The position numbers and the translations under genes are program-made. From Benincasa hispida (Eukaryota; Streptophyta; Magnoliopsida; Cucurbitales; Cucurbitaceae), in assembly GCF_009727055.1 (NCBI RefSeq), contig NC_052352.1:28245283-28309282 (forward strand): a stretch of DNA of 64,000 bases, written 5' to 3'. Shown here piece after piece: positions 23,829 to 36,178 of this stretch. Below the pieces are notes generated by a model that ran no database searches, was not told the origin of the DNA, and was given only the letters and a program-made list of their open reading frames with translations. Every line of letters begins with the position of its first letter. Within the stretch, counting starts at the first letter, position 1.

Positions 23829-24710
23829 CTTTGAATGAGGAAGTGTTCTTCAACTCAAAACTGAAAAACTAAACCTTTCCCTTAAAAAATTCCCTCTAAT
23901 TTCAGCTCATTTTAGGCTCCATCATTCAATCTAAGGTTCAAGAGAATAGTAAGGAAGATCAACTGATGGTCTACAAGTGATTGTTGAGAAGATTCAAGCT
24001 AATTTCGAAGTTGAAGAGGAGATCTACAAAGGTTTATCTTCAAACCTTATTTTTTGTTATGAACATGCTTACTTAAATGCTAAAATTAATGAATTAGAGT
24101 GCTTAATGATTCTGTTTGCTTTCACTAATTGCATACTAACTCCAATATTTGCATAGGTCAATACCAAGGTGAATGGAGAAAGTGTTTATAGTAAGTGAGA
24201 GAGGAACGTGTGTCAATACATCCTGTGGCCTCTTTCATTAGTTTATTGTGAAGTTTCATGCTCGCTACATGGCACCTTTGCTTGTGCCCCCTTTGAAAAG
24301 TGTTTACATTAAATTGATCATAAACTCCAGAAATGGATAGAATTCCTTTAGTTTTTGTCCCAATCTATTTTTTCCTTCGGTTGGCTCATTGAGGCGGAAT
24401 TCTAGGATCTAAAATAAAGGGTTACACTTACAAGAAATTGTTAAGTAAGTTAATGATTTCTTGACTGAACAATGTTGACTAATCATTATAGGAATAAGAG
24501 TTATTCTGGTGTAATGATTGAGAGTGTCTTAATTCAATGAAGGGATAACTGAACACCCTTTGGTGGCTTTTATTCTAACTCACTAAAGCATCATTGCAAA
24601 ATTAGATGTCACATAGGGTACATTAAAATTTTGCTAAACTTGATTGGTTTGAAATGGATTCTTGCTTATAACTAATATAAACAATTTGTATGTTTTCAGA
24701 AATCTTCAAA

Positions 24711-25580
24711 ATGACTAGTGTTGTAATCAACCTTTTACGTGCCGATAAACTAACTGGTAACAGCTACACTAGTTGAAAATGCACAATCAACACTGTACTC
24801 ATCATCGATGACTTAAGATTTGTGCTACTTGAGAAGTGTCCTCAAGTTCCCACTCAAAATGAACCTCAAAATATTCAGGATGCTTATGAGAGGTGGGTAA
24901 AGGCAAATGAAAAGGCTCGAGTGTACATACTTGTCAGTTTGACTATAGTTTTGGCAAAAAAACATGAAAATATGGCTATTACACATGAGATTATGGATTC
25001 ACTGTGAGAGATGTTTGGACAACCATCCTCATAGCTCAAGCACGATGCTCTTAAGTTCATTTATGTATGCAAGAGGGGACATTTGTGCGAGAATACATTC
25101 TCAATATGATGGTCCACTTTAATGTGGCTGAAATGAATAGGGTCGTCATTGTTGAGGTTAGTCAAGTTAACTTTATTCTGGAAAGTCTGCCAAAGAGTTT
25201 CCTTCAATTTTGTAGTAATGCTGTTATGAACAAGCTAGACTACATCTTGACTATCCTCCTTAACTAGATACAGACTTACGAGTCCTTGATGAAAGTCAAG
25301 GAACATAAGGGAGAGGCAAATGCCGCCACTTCCTCTAGAAAATTCCGCAGAAGTTCGACCTCTAGAACTAAGTTTGTGCCTTCTTAAGTTGACACTAAAA
25401 AGTGGAAGAAGAATAATGGAGGGCAGGGAAATAAAGCTGACCTGTTGTGGGCCAGAAGGGTAAGAAGCCCAAGGTTGTCAAGGGGAAAATATTTCTGTAA
25501 CCAGGAGGGACACTGGAAAAGAAACTATTTCAAGTATTTGGTAGAGAAAAAGAAGGCCAAGCAAGGTAAATATGAATTTA
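24711..25580 (+). pseudogene. Copia gag polyprotein, broken (element B1)
   Basis: This is the second gag remnant. The ATG at 24,711 begins MTSVVINLLRADKLTG, close to the start of the element A copy. Codon 22 is TGA where element A has Trp. The capsid frame is open at 24,822-25,004, shifts near 25,005, and is read again at 25,067-25,264 with the stretch ILESLPKSFLQF. The zinc knuckle near 25,490-25,530 has lost two of three cysteines: the first is TAT at 25,490 and the last is also Tyr, while the middle Cys and the His remain. Protease follows in the same direction. Confidence 0.85.
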
Positions 25581-25589
25581 CTAGTTTTG

Positions 25590-27084
25590 GAAACTTGTTT
25601 AGTGAAGAATGATGATTCAACTTGGATAATTGATCTAGGGCCACTAATCATGTTTGTTCTTCTTTTTAGGGAATTAGTTCCTGATAGTAGCTCGAGACTG
25701 GCAAGATGATGATGCATACAAAAACAGGGCACGTACGTCTCAACGGTTTTAATGGGAGGCATAAATTACTCTTCTAGAAATCTTTTCTTATTTTAAAAGA
25801 TGTTTTTGTGGTTTCAGGTTTGAAACGGAACCTGATTTCTGTACAGACTTTGTTAGAACGATCATATACCATTTCTTTTAATGTAAAAAAGTGTTTATTT
25901 ATAAGAATGGTGTTCGAATATATTCTACAAACTTAAAGAGTAATTTAAATGTGATAAGAACGTTAGCAACTAAAATGCTTCTTAATACTGAAATATTTAG
26001 AATTGAAAACTCAAATAAAAGACCATCTTTGGCATCAAAGATTAGGTCATAAAATCTCAATAAGATTGAGTGGTTTGTTAATAATGGATTTTTAAGTGAG
26101 TTAAAAGAAAACTCTTTACCAGTATGTGAGTCATGCCTTGACTGTACAGTGACAAAAATACCTTTTACTAGAAAAGGTCCAAGGAACTCTTAGAACTTAT
26201 ACATTCAGACCTCTGTAGTCCTATGAATGTTAAGGCAAAAGGAAGGTTTAAATACTTCATCTTTTTTATAGATGATTATTCAAGATATGATTATGTCTCA
26301 ATGCAACATAAGTCTAAAGCTCTTGAAAATTCAAAGAGTATAAAGCTGAAGTTGAAAATTCATTGGGAAAAGCTATTAAAACACTTCGATTAGATCGAGG
26401 TGGAAAGTACATGGATTTAAGATTCCAAGACTTTATGATAGAACATGAAAACGTATCCCAACTCTTGGCACCTGGTACACCTCAGCAAAATGGTGTATCA
26501 GAAAGGAGAAATAGAACCTTGTTGGACATGGTTCGGTCTATGATGAGTTATGCTCATTTACCTTATTCATTTTGGGGTTATGCAGTAATGATTGCATCTT
26601 ATATTTTGAACAATGTTCCATCTAAGGGTGTTTCTAAAATACCTTTGGAATTATGGAGAGGTCTAAAGGTAGTTTACGACACTTTAGAATTTAGGGTTGC
26701 TTAACACATGTGCTTGAGGCTAATCCTAAGAAATTGGAACCTCGTTCAAAATTGTACCTATTTGTAGCCTGTCCCAAGGAAATGAGGAGTGGGTACTTCT
26801 ATGATCCTCAAGAGAATAAAGTATTTGTGTCAACAAATGCTACATTTTTTAAAGATGACCACATCAAGGAGTATGAGCCACGTAGTAAGATTATGTTGAA
26901 TTAACTTTCCAATGGAACTACTGAAACTTCAACAAGAGTTGTTGATAAGGCTAGTACTTCAATAAGAGTTGTTGATGTCAGTTCATCTAGTCAGGCACAT
27001 CCATCTCAACAGTTGAAGAAGCCTCAATGCAGTTGGAGGGTTTCAAACCTCCTTACTCGTAATTGTATTGTACAAACAATTTAT
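25590..27084 (+). pseudogene. Copia pol fragment: protease and integrase, broken (element B1)
   Basis: The protease part is at about 25,615-25,670. Its active-site Asp is kept in STWIIDLG, but the usual Ser is Leu and a frameshift follows at once. GAG-pre-integrase and the integrase zinc site are readable (WHQRLGH near 26,020; CESC at about 26,125). The integrase core keeps all three acidic positions: Asp at 26,208, Asp at 26,393 and Glu at 26,501, with the D-35-E spacing. The open frames 26,363-26,701 and 26,710-26,901 cover the core and its C-terminal part. The text ends at 27,084, where an LTR is inserted. No reverse transcriptase or RNase H remains. Confidence 0.88.
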
Positions 27085-28939
27085 TGTTGGGAATGTCCTG
27101 GAACTCTCAATTCGTGTTAAACATTCTATTTATTAATAAAATATTATTGAGTAATTTATTCAATAAAGTTGTTGATTTAGCATTCTATTATGAAAATCAA
27201 ATAAACATATCCATGGCTATAGTATGAATATTTTAACTTTATGTATTGACATAAACAGGATCAAGTTAATAGTATATAGCATAAATGGTCTAACAAATAT
27301 ATGGATGAAATTGGGTATCTCATCCTAGTAACACTATTGGATGCGACCCATTTTGTAGGTAATATAAATGATGTGATTCACAGATCATTCATGTAGAGAC
27401 ATGTGAGTGAGGGCATCCTATGCAATGAGTTTGCAGATTGGACCACAAAATAGTCACTTGTCTTTATAACGATCGTTTACTGTTAAAACTAACTATTTCA
27501 TTTTAAGTAACCTAGGATAACTCGATCTTAATCCTGAGCTAGCTACGAACTCCTGTTTGTTCGGGATTATCCTTTGATTTACATGGGTGAGAGTAGTCCA
27601 ACAACACTACTCCATAAGCCTTCCATCTTGGGGATAAGACCGGATAAAGAGTTGGGGACATAGCCCTGCAAGATAGAATTCACTCCTACTTGATTTAGGG
27701 TTAACATATAGGTTGTTCTCTTAAGTACTGATTCCAGGTCTTGAACAATCAGAGTCCCGCCTTCTCATGATAGAGAAAGGACTTAATTCATAAGTATTAT
27801 GAATCAAATTGTTCATTAGAGGGTTAGTGGGAACTTAAGGAACGAAATGTATTCACACGGGTAAAACGGTGATCTTAACCTAGTTGTGATTACGAATGAT
27901 CTGTGAAGGATCGTCTTGCTAATCATGGTTATATTGAGTGGACATAATAGTGAGGAGAGTTCAACTATGGGCTTTAGTGGAGTGACCCATTAGTTAACGA
28001 ATAGGGATTAATTCGGTGTAATGAGTTTAGCCAATTAATCTCGGATTGTTGGAGTCCATGATCTGTAGGTCTACGAGGTCCCCCTACTAGCTCATCAATG
28101 GATTAGCTTTAGAGTAGCGTGATAAGTTAATTTGAAATGTTCAAATTAGAATTAAAGGAATTAGTAATTATATGAGATATAATTACACGTTTAATTTTAA
28201 AAATTAAACGGAATAGGATAATTAATATTTAAATATGTTTAAAATATATGAAAGTGGATTTGTGTAAAATTAATTTAATATTTGATATTAAATTAATTAG
28301 AATTAATTAAACTATTTAAATAATTATTTATTAATTTTATTAGAATATTAATTTGTGAAATTAATTTTGAAAAATTAATCATATTTTCAATTTTTGAAAT
28401 CATTTAGTAAAAAAATTGAAAAGTTGGGAAAATAACACAAAATGGAACTATGGATTTTTCCATTAAACCTTCAACTAGCTCACACCAAACCCACTTATCT
28501 TTGGCTTCTATGACTCCAGGCATGAGTTGCATCTCATGCAGCAATCTTCTTTCATGAAAGACTTGCAATAAATGGAGAAGATTGGAATGGAATTGAGGCA
28601 TGCATCTATAGAATTTTGCTGAAAAATTTCGTACTGAAGAAGTTCTTCAAGTGAGTTGTTGCAGTGAATTCTTCTCCAATCTCTCTTCATTCAAACTGAT
28701 TTTGAGTCCCAATACTCAATCTAAAGCTCTAAGAGAATAGTGGAGAAGATCTTGAGGTGGTTCACAACAAGATTCGGAGAAGCTTACAACTGAGAATCAA
28801 GATTGCAAGAAGTTTTACAAACAAATAGCGTGAAACCCTCTTGTTTTTGTATGAGCATGCTATAGTTATTGCCAAAATTAATGAATTAGAGTGCTTATTG
28901 ATCCTCATTGCTTCCGCTGTTTGCTGATATACTCTAACA
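27085..28939 (+). mobile_element. 5' LTR of Copia element D
   Basis: It begins TGTTGGGAATGTCCTGG and ends ACTCTAACA, 1,855 bp, and is directly followed by a primer-binding site, so it is a 5' LTR and not the end of B1. It was inserted into B1 pol after TTTAT (27,080-27,084). It is the closest relative of the solo LTR at 14,144-16,006. Confidence 0.88.
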
Positions 28940-28953
28940 ATTGGTATTAGAGC
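28940..28953 (+). other. primer-binding site of element D
   Basis: ATTGGTATTAGAGC has one C-to-T change from the usual initiator methionine tRNA complement. Confidence 0.85.
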
Positions 28954-29244
28954 ATCATTTAAGCATTCAATTTGATTTAATTTTGGTATGGTGAGTGTTT
29001 TTCATGAGTTATGTGAACATGGTGCACTGATATAGTTTTCTGAGCTTTGGCATTTAATTTCTCTTTGATGTCTTGATTAAATTTGTAATTGGCTCTTGAT
29101 TGATGAGCTTATATGTGTTCTCAAGAGTTTGTAATTTATTTGGAATCATTAGAGTTGAAATTAAGTTGTAATTGAAGAAACAAGTGAAGAAGGCTGAGCT
29201 GCAGATTCCAGTTCTTTAGCCTCTGCTTAAGTCCCGTCGTTGAA

Positions 29245-29585
29245 GTGCTAAACACTAAATGATCGTGTAGCTAGAGACGCTAGACGATGGAAATACACGA
29301 TATTTGGAAGATGCTAGGTGATCGTGTAGCTTTGTCTGGCGCTAGACAATGGCGATATATGATAGTTGAAAGACGTTGGGCGATCGTGTAGCTTTGTTCA
29401 GTGCTAGACGATGGCAATACACGATAGTTGGAAGACGTTAGGCGATCATGTAGCTTTGTTCGACGCTAGACGATGGCAATATACGATAGTTAGAAGATGC
29501 AAGGCAATGGCGCTACACGATCAGGCAGACACTAGACGATCGCGCTAGACGATAGTCGTCAGCGCTACATGATGAGCCTCAGCGA
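29245..29585. repeat. CGATCG repeat block in the element D leader
   Basis: Here the block is more regular than in element A. Units of about 60 bases of the type 'GCTAGACGATGGCAATACACGATAGTTGGAAGACG...' repeat roughly five times from about 29,275. This suggests recent tandem growth. Confidence 0.8.
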
Positions 29586-29879
29586 GATTTCGAGCATGGA
29601 GTGAGAGCAACCGGTTTGATCAGTTTTCTTGAGGTCCTGTCCGGTTCAACCTCAAAATGTTTTTGGCTGGTCTGATTCAGGCTATTTTGGTATGTTCAAG
29701 TTGTTTGGGTTCGGTTTGAAGTGGTTCAAGTGGCCCAGAAGCGGTTTTGAAGCTATTTCTTGTTGTTTTGTAATAATTAGGCTTTTGTTTGCTTGTTTAT
29801 ACTAAAACTAAAACCATATCAGTTTGTGTTTAATTCTTTATGCATGTGATGTATGTAATAATTAAATAAATCTTGTATA

Positions 29880-31971
29880 TGAAAGAAATCGAACTCGAGA
29901 TTTCCATGAGCAGCAGAAAAAAGATCATTCCAAATTACAGTCGTACACAAAACATACAGTTATGCTATTGTTACAGAAATTACAGCATGAACAACTATAA
30001 ATGAATAAGGAGAAAACTCTACGAACATTTATAGACTCGTCTCCATGCTCCTTGCTCATGAACACTTGAACACAGCAACCTCGAACGCTCGAACAACACA
30101 ACCACAACACTACACGAACACTTTGTGCTCGTCCTCAGCGATCGCCTCGGTCATGAACTCCTCAGCAACACGAACGGCCTCCACAGAACCTCAACCGTGT
30201 CGAGTTGAGTTTGACACCACCAAGAAGGTTGCCTTGGTATTCTCGGTTTGAGAATCCAGAGGGTGGGCTTTGTTCGGACTTGGTATGAGGCAGACGAAGG
30301 AGGAATGAAGAATCGTGTACACGATTGGGCAAGTGGGAGAAGAAAAAAACCTATCGCATAGGTCGATGCCCAATCGTTTAGCTAAAGCTAAGCGATCGTC
30401 TAGCAAAAGCTAAGCGATCATTTAGCTCATCGTTTATCTCAGTGTCTGTCGCCTACAAAATACTATACGATCGTTTACTAAAACACGCTGTCGCTTAGTA
30501 AATCGGTATTTACTTGACAAGCGTCTGTGAGTTTCTTTTTCCCAGAGAAAACTCAAAAATAATTTTTGCCTTTTGTAAAAAACTTACTAAAATTAGAAGA
30601 AAAAAAATTCCTCTATCACGGTTATCATGAACCACCAATAACCACCCACTCAATTGGTTATTTAAAGAAAAAGAATTAATTGTCCAATAATTAATATTAT
30701 TATAAATATAAATGATAACCAACTTATTATACTATATTTATAACCTATAGTTTTAATACTTCATCTCATGAAACATATAAACCATAGTTCTTTTTCTATT
30801 TCATGGTTCTTAATGTAAATCTCATTTACATCAATCCTCCACTAGATGTATCTCATACATCATTCCAATCATCATCATATATAATCAAAATACCTCTTGT
30901 CAATTTGAACATTTCAAATCAACACCAAGAACTGATCCTCATCTGAATCCATTGAGCTACCAAGGGGACCTTATGGACCTGTAGCTCGAAGCTCCAACGG
31001 TACGTGAATAACTGACTAAACTCTTTAGTCACGGGATCTACCATTCGTTAATTGCCAAGCACTCCACTAAAGATCGCCAGCCGAACTCTCCTTACCACAG
31101 ATATATTATGTATTTATCTTAACCAATCAGTAGTGCAATAATCCTTCACAGATCACTCGTAAGTACAGCTGGACCAATAACCGTTATGCCCTTATAGTTA
31201 CATCTGTCTCCTCAAGTACCACTAATTCCTCTAATGAACATCAGTCATAGCTACTATGACCGAGTCTTCTCTTCTAAAGAGAAGTTGTAGCCACTATATT
31301 CAAGCCCCGGAATCAACCCTTAAGGGAGCAATCTCTCTACTTATCCCTACTTCGGGAAAGGAGTGAATTCCATCTTGTGGATTGAGTTCTCAACTCCTAG
31401 ATCAGACAAGTCTCCAAAAAGGTAGGCATGTTGAGTTGGCAATCTGGCCACTCTCACTCATACTAATCAAACGACCACCCTCAAAGGCAGGAGTTCCCAA
31501 AACACTTAGGATTGAGGTCATGTCACCTATGGTCATTTAGGTGAGATGCAAGTCTCTAGTATCAATGGCGTTATATACAGAGTCTAGTCATCTCGTGATC
31601 CAGGTCTTATATAAACTCTTTGTATAGGACACTCCCGCTCGCATGTCTCCACATGAATGGTTAGGATCTACCATCTGTAGTAGTTTACAACACTTGCAAA
31701 CCTCTACAAAGCGGACCGTATCCGTAGTGTCACCAGGATCAGGTATCCCACCATAATTTTTATACTACAGATCTATTTAGGTTATCACTTAAGGCATGAT
31801 CCACTTGTATATCACATATACATGCTTAAGTTCGCATAAGATAACCAAGGAGCTTTGTTTATTGGATATGAGTAAATGTCAGAATTAAATAACAATTATT
31901 TTATTCATTAAACAATGTGTATCTTTACATAACAACGAGACTCCGGGAGAATTAGGACACCAATCCCAACA
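29880..31971 (-). mobile_element. solo LTR, family B, minus strand
   Basis: On the minus strand it begins TGTTGGGATTGGTGTCC and ends GATTTCTTTCA. The flanks GTATA (29,875-29,879) and TTATA (31,972-31,976) look like a 5 bp duplication with one change. At 2,092 bp it seems the complete form of the LTR at 9,221-11,011. The frames between 29,925 and 30,722 are LTR sequence. Confidence 0.88.
30305..30500. repeat. CGATCG words in the solo LTR
   Basis: Words such as CTAAGCGATCGTCTAGC and ACTATACGATCGTTTAC recur at the same place in the LTR as the array at 9,620-9,900. Confidence 0.75.
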
Positions 31972-32440
31972 TTATATGCATACAGTATGCCATGGAGATT
32001 TAAAACCCCACCATAGGAAGCATGTTACATACATTGAAAGTATGTTATAAATTATTATAATATATAGTATGCATGAATAGGGTTTTCTTTTAATATAAAT
32101 GTTGTATTAAAATACCTTTGATGAATGTTATGGATGTTTAACATGTCTAATTTTTGTAAGTTGTTATAAAATTGAATTAGACTTTAAAATCCATAACGAA
32201 GATACATAACATGCTCACTTAGGTTAGCAACTAGTTTTAACCATTAAAATAGATTGTTAGCTTATAAAATTTGGTTACAAACTCAATCGATTCATAAACC
32301 TGTCTAAGACTGAGAGTACTTAAGTTGACGGTTTACGTAACACCTCCTACCTGGGGATTATGACCGAAAGATTGAGCGTTGTTAACTGATTTTATGAGCT
32401 TGTGTGAGCGGTGTGAGGTTTAAAACTGGTTTTATACATC

Positions 32441-33157
32441 AATGAAAATAAAAGCTATATAATGTACACGCTTTAACCATACATTAAACTATACAACATA
32501 ACACTTATATTATAACTATGCATACTGTATAATATACATCATGCATGTTCATACTTTAGGAAATAACTTTAAATATAAAATTATATTTAAATATGATGCA
32601 TGATAATGCTTAACCTATGGCGAAATTTTAAATCTATATGACATATAATATGCAACATATAATTAATATAATTAAACGTAAATCACATGTATTTTAAATG
32701 ATATAATATAGTAATAATAGATCGAAACTTTGGCACTATAAAAATATAGTTTAATTAGTTTAATTAAATTATATTGATTTAATTAATAAAACAAAAAAAT
32801 AATAATAATAATGGACTCCAGTTCGAACCCACGATCTCATGCGCATGCCTCACATTCAGCAAGTATGAAGTGCCGGACGCTACGGAATTGAAGTTCCGTC
32901 TCACCGTCGGAACGCTGCGGCGCTATGATCCATATCTTACTTCTACATTTAGAGTGCCAAAGCACTACGGCGCTACAACACAGAATGCCCAGAAAACCTT
33001 CGTTTTTCGTTTGAATTCTGTTGTTCCAACGAATGGCACAGGTTTGCAAACTCGATTACTAAATTTAATGCTCAAAATAATCGGTCCTTACATTGAATTT
33101 ATCAACATAAATACAGTAATCTATATGCCAAAATTTCAAAACATTTCTCAAACCAAT
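32441..33157 (-). mobile_element. minus-strand Copia leader fragment (family B type)
   Basis: Read in reverse, this matches the start of the B1 leader at 13,125-14,138, including 'gtgggttcga' and 'atgctcaaaa' segments and a GC-rich palindromic block (about 32,870-32,990 here). A decayed primer-binding site may be TTCTCAAACCAAT at 33,145-33,157 (10 of 13 matches). The frames at 32,837-33,166 are not genes. Confidence 0.65.
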
Positions 33158-34325
33158 AGTTTTTAATTTAAATCTCAATTCACATTAATTTTAGCCTATA
33201 GTTTAAACATGAATTCAATTCATATTAAAATAATATTTGAATCTTATTCAAATATTAATACTCTCATCTAATATAGTTTAATTTTAGTTTTATTCAAAAT
33301 TAACTTTATATTATAATGTATATAATATTAATTGCATCATATACAATTAACATAAATTCTCTTAAAAAATAATTTGAATACTGAAGGAATTGAATTCCTA
33401 ACGGAAATGTGTGAACGTCGTGCAAGTAACATTCAATTTTGAAAACAATCAAAATACAGAGAAGAACATACTAAATTATAATGCATGATAAATATTCAAA
33501 TCCTATAAGCATGCATTTCTATATAGAGGAAGAGGAAAAGAAGAGTCGCCCTTGTAGAATACTTTCTACACGAAATTTTCTTCTCCAAGATCACATACAA
33601 GTCCTCTGTATGAACAATGGAACACTTCCAAGAACGCGAACATCAAAACACAGCAACCAAGTCTATGGATACCACCGCGCAACAACCTTGTTATTCTCTA
33701 TCAAGGAATGAGGATGTGTAGGCTCCTTAAAGTTTTTGGGAGATTGAAAGAATGAATGGCAGAGAGGTCTGAGAGAACAATTTTTTAGAGAGATTTTTCT
33801 TCCGTCTTTCACGTTTAACTGCAACTTATCTTCTATATTCTCAATTACAGAATAAAAGAAAGATACAGGGAGTTACTGTAACTCCCAACCCACGTGAAAA
33901 AATAACTCCCTCGTAATGGGGAGTTATAAAATGATTTTATATTATCATATAATATAATATATAATATGATTAATTACCTAACTTAATTAATCACTCATAT
34001 AATATATATTTTAATAACATTAAAATACAAATCTCTTTTTTAATCTATAGTTTAATATAAATTCTATTCACACTAAATTTTAATTTGTAGTATTTATATG
34101 AATCTTATTCATATAAATAATATATGAATCTTATTCAAATATTTATTATCTCTCACATATTATATAGTTTTAATTATAAATTATATTTATAATTAACTAT
34201 ATACAATAATGTATCAATATACATTATACTTTATATTAATCATATTAATATAATTAATACATTTAATTCCCTTAAATAATTTGAACAATTCAAATTATTC
34301 CAAAAACAAGTATTCCTTGTTTTAT
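33158..34325 (-). mobile_element. minus-strand LTR remnants, family B type
   Basis: Two reversed LTR pieces are visible. The first (33,158-33,378) is only the AT-rich middle. The second starts with the typical reversed terminus TGAAGGAATTGAATTCC at about 33,381 and runs through a coding-like but non-genic stretch to the AT-rich middle, ending near 34,325 at 'ttccaaaaacaag'. Both middles share 'aatcttattcaaatatt' wording. This closes the retrotransposon nest. Confidence 0.6.
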
Positions 34326-34468
34326 GCTTATAGTTTGGGTTCATTTCAACGGCAACGCGAATGAAATGCTAATGGTAAATATGTAGTGTTTAATGAAACG
34401 ACATATCCTTTGCGAATAACCAATAGTCCCTCTATCTTCTTCCCTCAAATCATGCATCCCTTAAAGTG

Positions 34469-34479
34469 TATATATATAA
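34469..34479 (+). promoter_or_regulatory. TATA box before the small gene at 34,524
   Basis: TATATATATAA lies 45 bases before the ATG and is followed by a short CT- and A-rich leader, a normal plant arrangement. Confidence 0.5.
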
Positions 34480-34523
34480 CTACCATTTTGTAATTTCACA
34501 CTTCTTTTTGACAAAAAAAGAAA

Positions 34524-34970
34524 ATGTGGTCTGATACTAACAATAGTTTCAACTCATATGTGTACCCATCGGCCCCTTAGTGGTCAAGTTCAGAACCAAA
34601 GAGCCCACCAACCATTACAACCACACCAAAGTCGTCCATGGATGACTCTTCATATTCTGCTACACGCGAGGGACTGAAAGCTCAGACATGGAGTCCCCCC
34701 AGTCTATCACTCACTTTATCTCCAAAAGGGTCAACTCCTTCACAATCAAGTGTGAACAAGCTTTCCCCCCATGAGGCATCTCTTAGCTCCATCAACGACC
34801 CTCCACCAGAAGGCCGAATTGAGGAGAACAAAGAGAAGAAGAGTGAAACAGAGGCAGGTAAGAAACGTCGTCGTGCTAATGAAGGACCTAATGACAGGAA
34901 GAAGGTGACCATGAAGAAGAAGAACAATGCTCGATGTGTACTAGTGATCCTCTCCAGTGATTCAGAGTAG
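34524..34970 (+). pseudogene. small basic Ser/Pro-rich protein, unknown family, with an internal stop
   Basis: I do not recognise this protein. From the ATG at 34,524 the frame encodes 148 codons with one internal TAG (codon 19, at 34,578). From the next Met (34,638) 110 residues are open. The N-terminal half is rich in Ser, Pro and Thr. A basic cluster, KKRRR, near residue 75 of the 110 and KKVTMKKK later look like nuclear targeting signals. The end is LSSDSE. Codon choice is mixed and the composition differs from the AT-rich surroundings, so it looks like real coding sequence. It is either a gene using the second Met or a recently disabled one. Confidence 0.45.
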
Positions 34971-36160
34971 GATATATTCTGTTTTCTTCTTCTTTTTTGT
35001 TATTGTGTTTTGGAGACCCACCCCCACCATGAAAAAATCTTTTGAAAAAAAAAATGAAAGCCTATATATTTTGTATGTTTGCATATGATCATCTTGCCAA
35101 ATTCCTTAACAAATGAACATTTACGTAGTGATAGTGAACAAATGCATGCAAAATATGAAGATGAATAACAGGAACGATAAACTAAAAATTTATCGATACA
35201 GTTTTCAATTTTATTTATCGATAGACCGAAAACCCTAGAAATTGGATGAACTATAAAAGTCACCCAGGCCACTCACCGTTACCGATCAACTCAAGTAATA
35301 CAATAACAATTGATGATGTGTAAGGGAAAAATTTGGAAACCCAGATAAAATTATCGACAAAAAGGGTGTGGGTCCCACTCAATATTCAAACAAAATTTGA
35401 TTGATCGCTCTATGCTCGTCATTCAGATTACATTACTTCATTACGGATTTTCAACTGAATCCACCTGTCAGTACGAATGCGGAACGCCGATAAATATTGA
35501 TGAACGTAAAAAAAAAAAATAAAAAAAAGTCCGATTTTCTAAATTACTTTTCAGTTATTACAATACATCTTCCATAAACATGGTCCTGGATCAAGAGATG
35601 TATAACATATGTACTTTCATGATGGGTCCATAAGGCACACTCGTGCTTGTTCCAATTTTAAGTTGGATTGGATTATGATTTTTTTTCCTACAATAAAAGC
35701 AAGTAAACGTTTTTAATAGTGGAGCTAGGTTATGTAAGCAAAATAAATAGCATATTGATATAATTTAAATTTTATTATAATATTTTTATTTAAAATTTTA
35801 TAAGATTTTAATTTCAATTATTTTTGTTTAATTTAGATTATTTGATAAAAGTTTTTTTAAAAAATAGTTGTCATAAAAACTTGAATCAATTAAATTTTGA
35901 AAATAGTTGTGACAAAATATATTAATATAGAATGATGTTTTTATAACATAATTATTTGAGGATATGCATATGCAATTGAATTTGAGATGAACTTGTTGAA
36001 ATTTATTGTGTCCTTTTTACTTTAATTCTCTAATTTTATTCAGTTGCTAGTAATTACATAGACCCTTGTAATAGAAGTAATATTGAAGTTTCACTGAAAT
36101 TCTATGTATGTAAATAATGATAAAATTTTCATTAATATATGTCTCCCTCTAATCTCTATC

Positions 36161-36178
36161 ATATATATATATATATAT
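36161..36178. repeat. AT microsatellite
   Basis: Nine AT units in a row. Confidence 0.9.

Larger units (their letters stand above)
16657..24147 (+). mobile_element. family A LTR split by a nested element (16,657-17,699 and 23,172-24,147)
   Basis: It begins TGTTGAGTTTTATGTCC and ends CTAACTCCAATA. The flanks TTTGT (16,652-16,656) and TTTGC (24,148-24,152) look like a 5 bp duplication with one change, and the B1 leader resumes after it. Removing 17,700-23,171 rejoins 'catgatctata' with 'tgtccattaggttccc', as in intact LTRs. The two halves total about 2.0 kb. No internal region belongs to it, so it is another solo LTR. Confidence 0.82.
13125..24710 (+). mobile_element. leader of element B1, interrupted by nested insertions
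   Basis: Leader sequence is seen at 13,125-14,138, 16,012-16,651 and 24,153-24,710. Between these pieces lie a solo LTR and a second, larger nest. The pieces follow the order of the element A leader, for example 'ccgtgagatctatgctc' and 'gcataggtcaataccaaggtgaatgg'. Gag begins straight after, at 24,711. The leader has no long frame of its own. Confidence 0.75.
28954..32440 (+). mobile_element. leader of element D, interrupted by a solo LTR
   Basis: The leader follows that of element A closely: the CGATCG block, then a GGTTC-rich stretch (29,605-29,740), then the 'tttatgcatgtgatgtatg' segment. It is cut at 29,879 by a solo LTR and resumes at 31,977 with 'tgcatacagtatgccatgg', just where the element A leader continues. 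It stops near 32,440 against minus-strand sequence of another element. No gag or pol of element D is in the window. Confidence 0.8.

Noticed and set aside
27085..28939. 3' LTR of element B1
   Set aside because: It belongs to a different LTR family from the B1 5' LTR, has no polypurine tract before it, and is followed by a primer-binding site, so it is the 5' LTR of a separate element.
35229..35260. Telo-box and TATA box as a promoter
   Set aside because: AAAACCCTAG and CTATAAAAG are well spaced, but no frame or splice signal follows within several kilobases.
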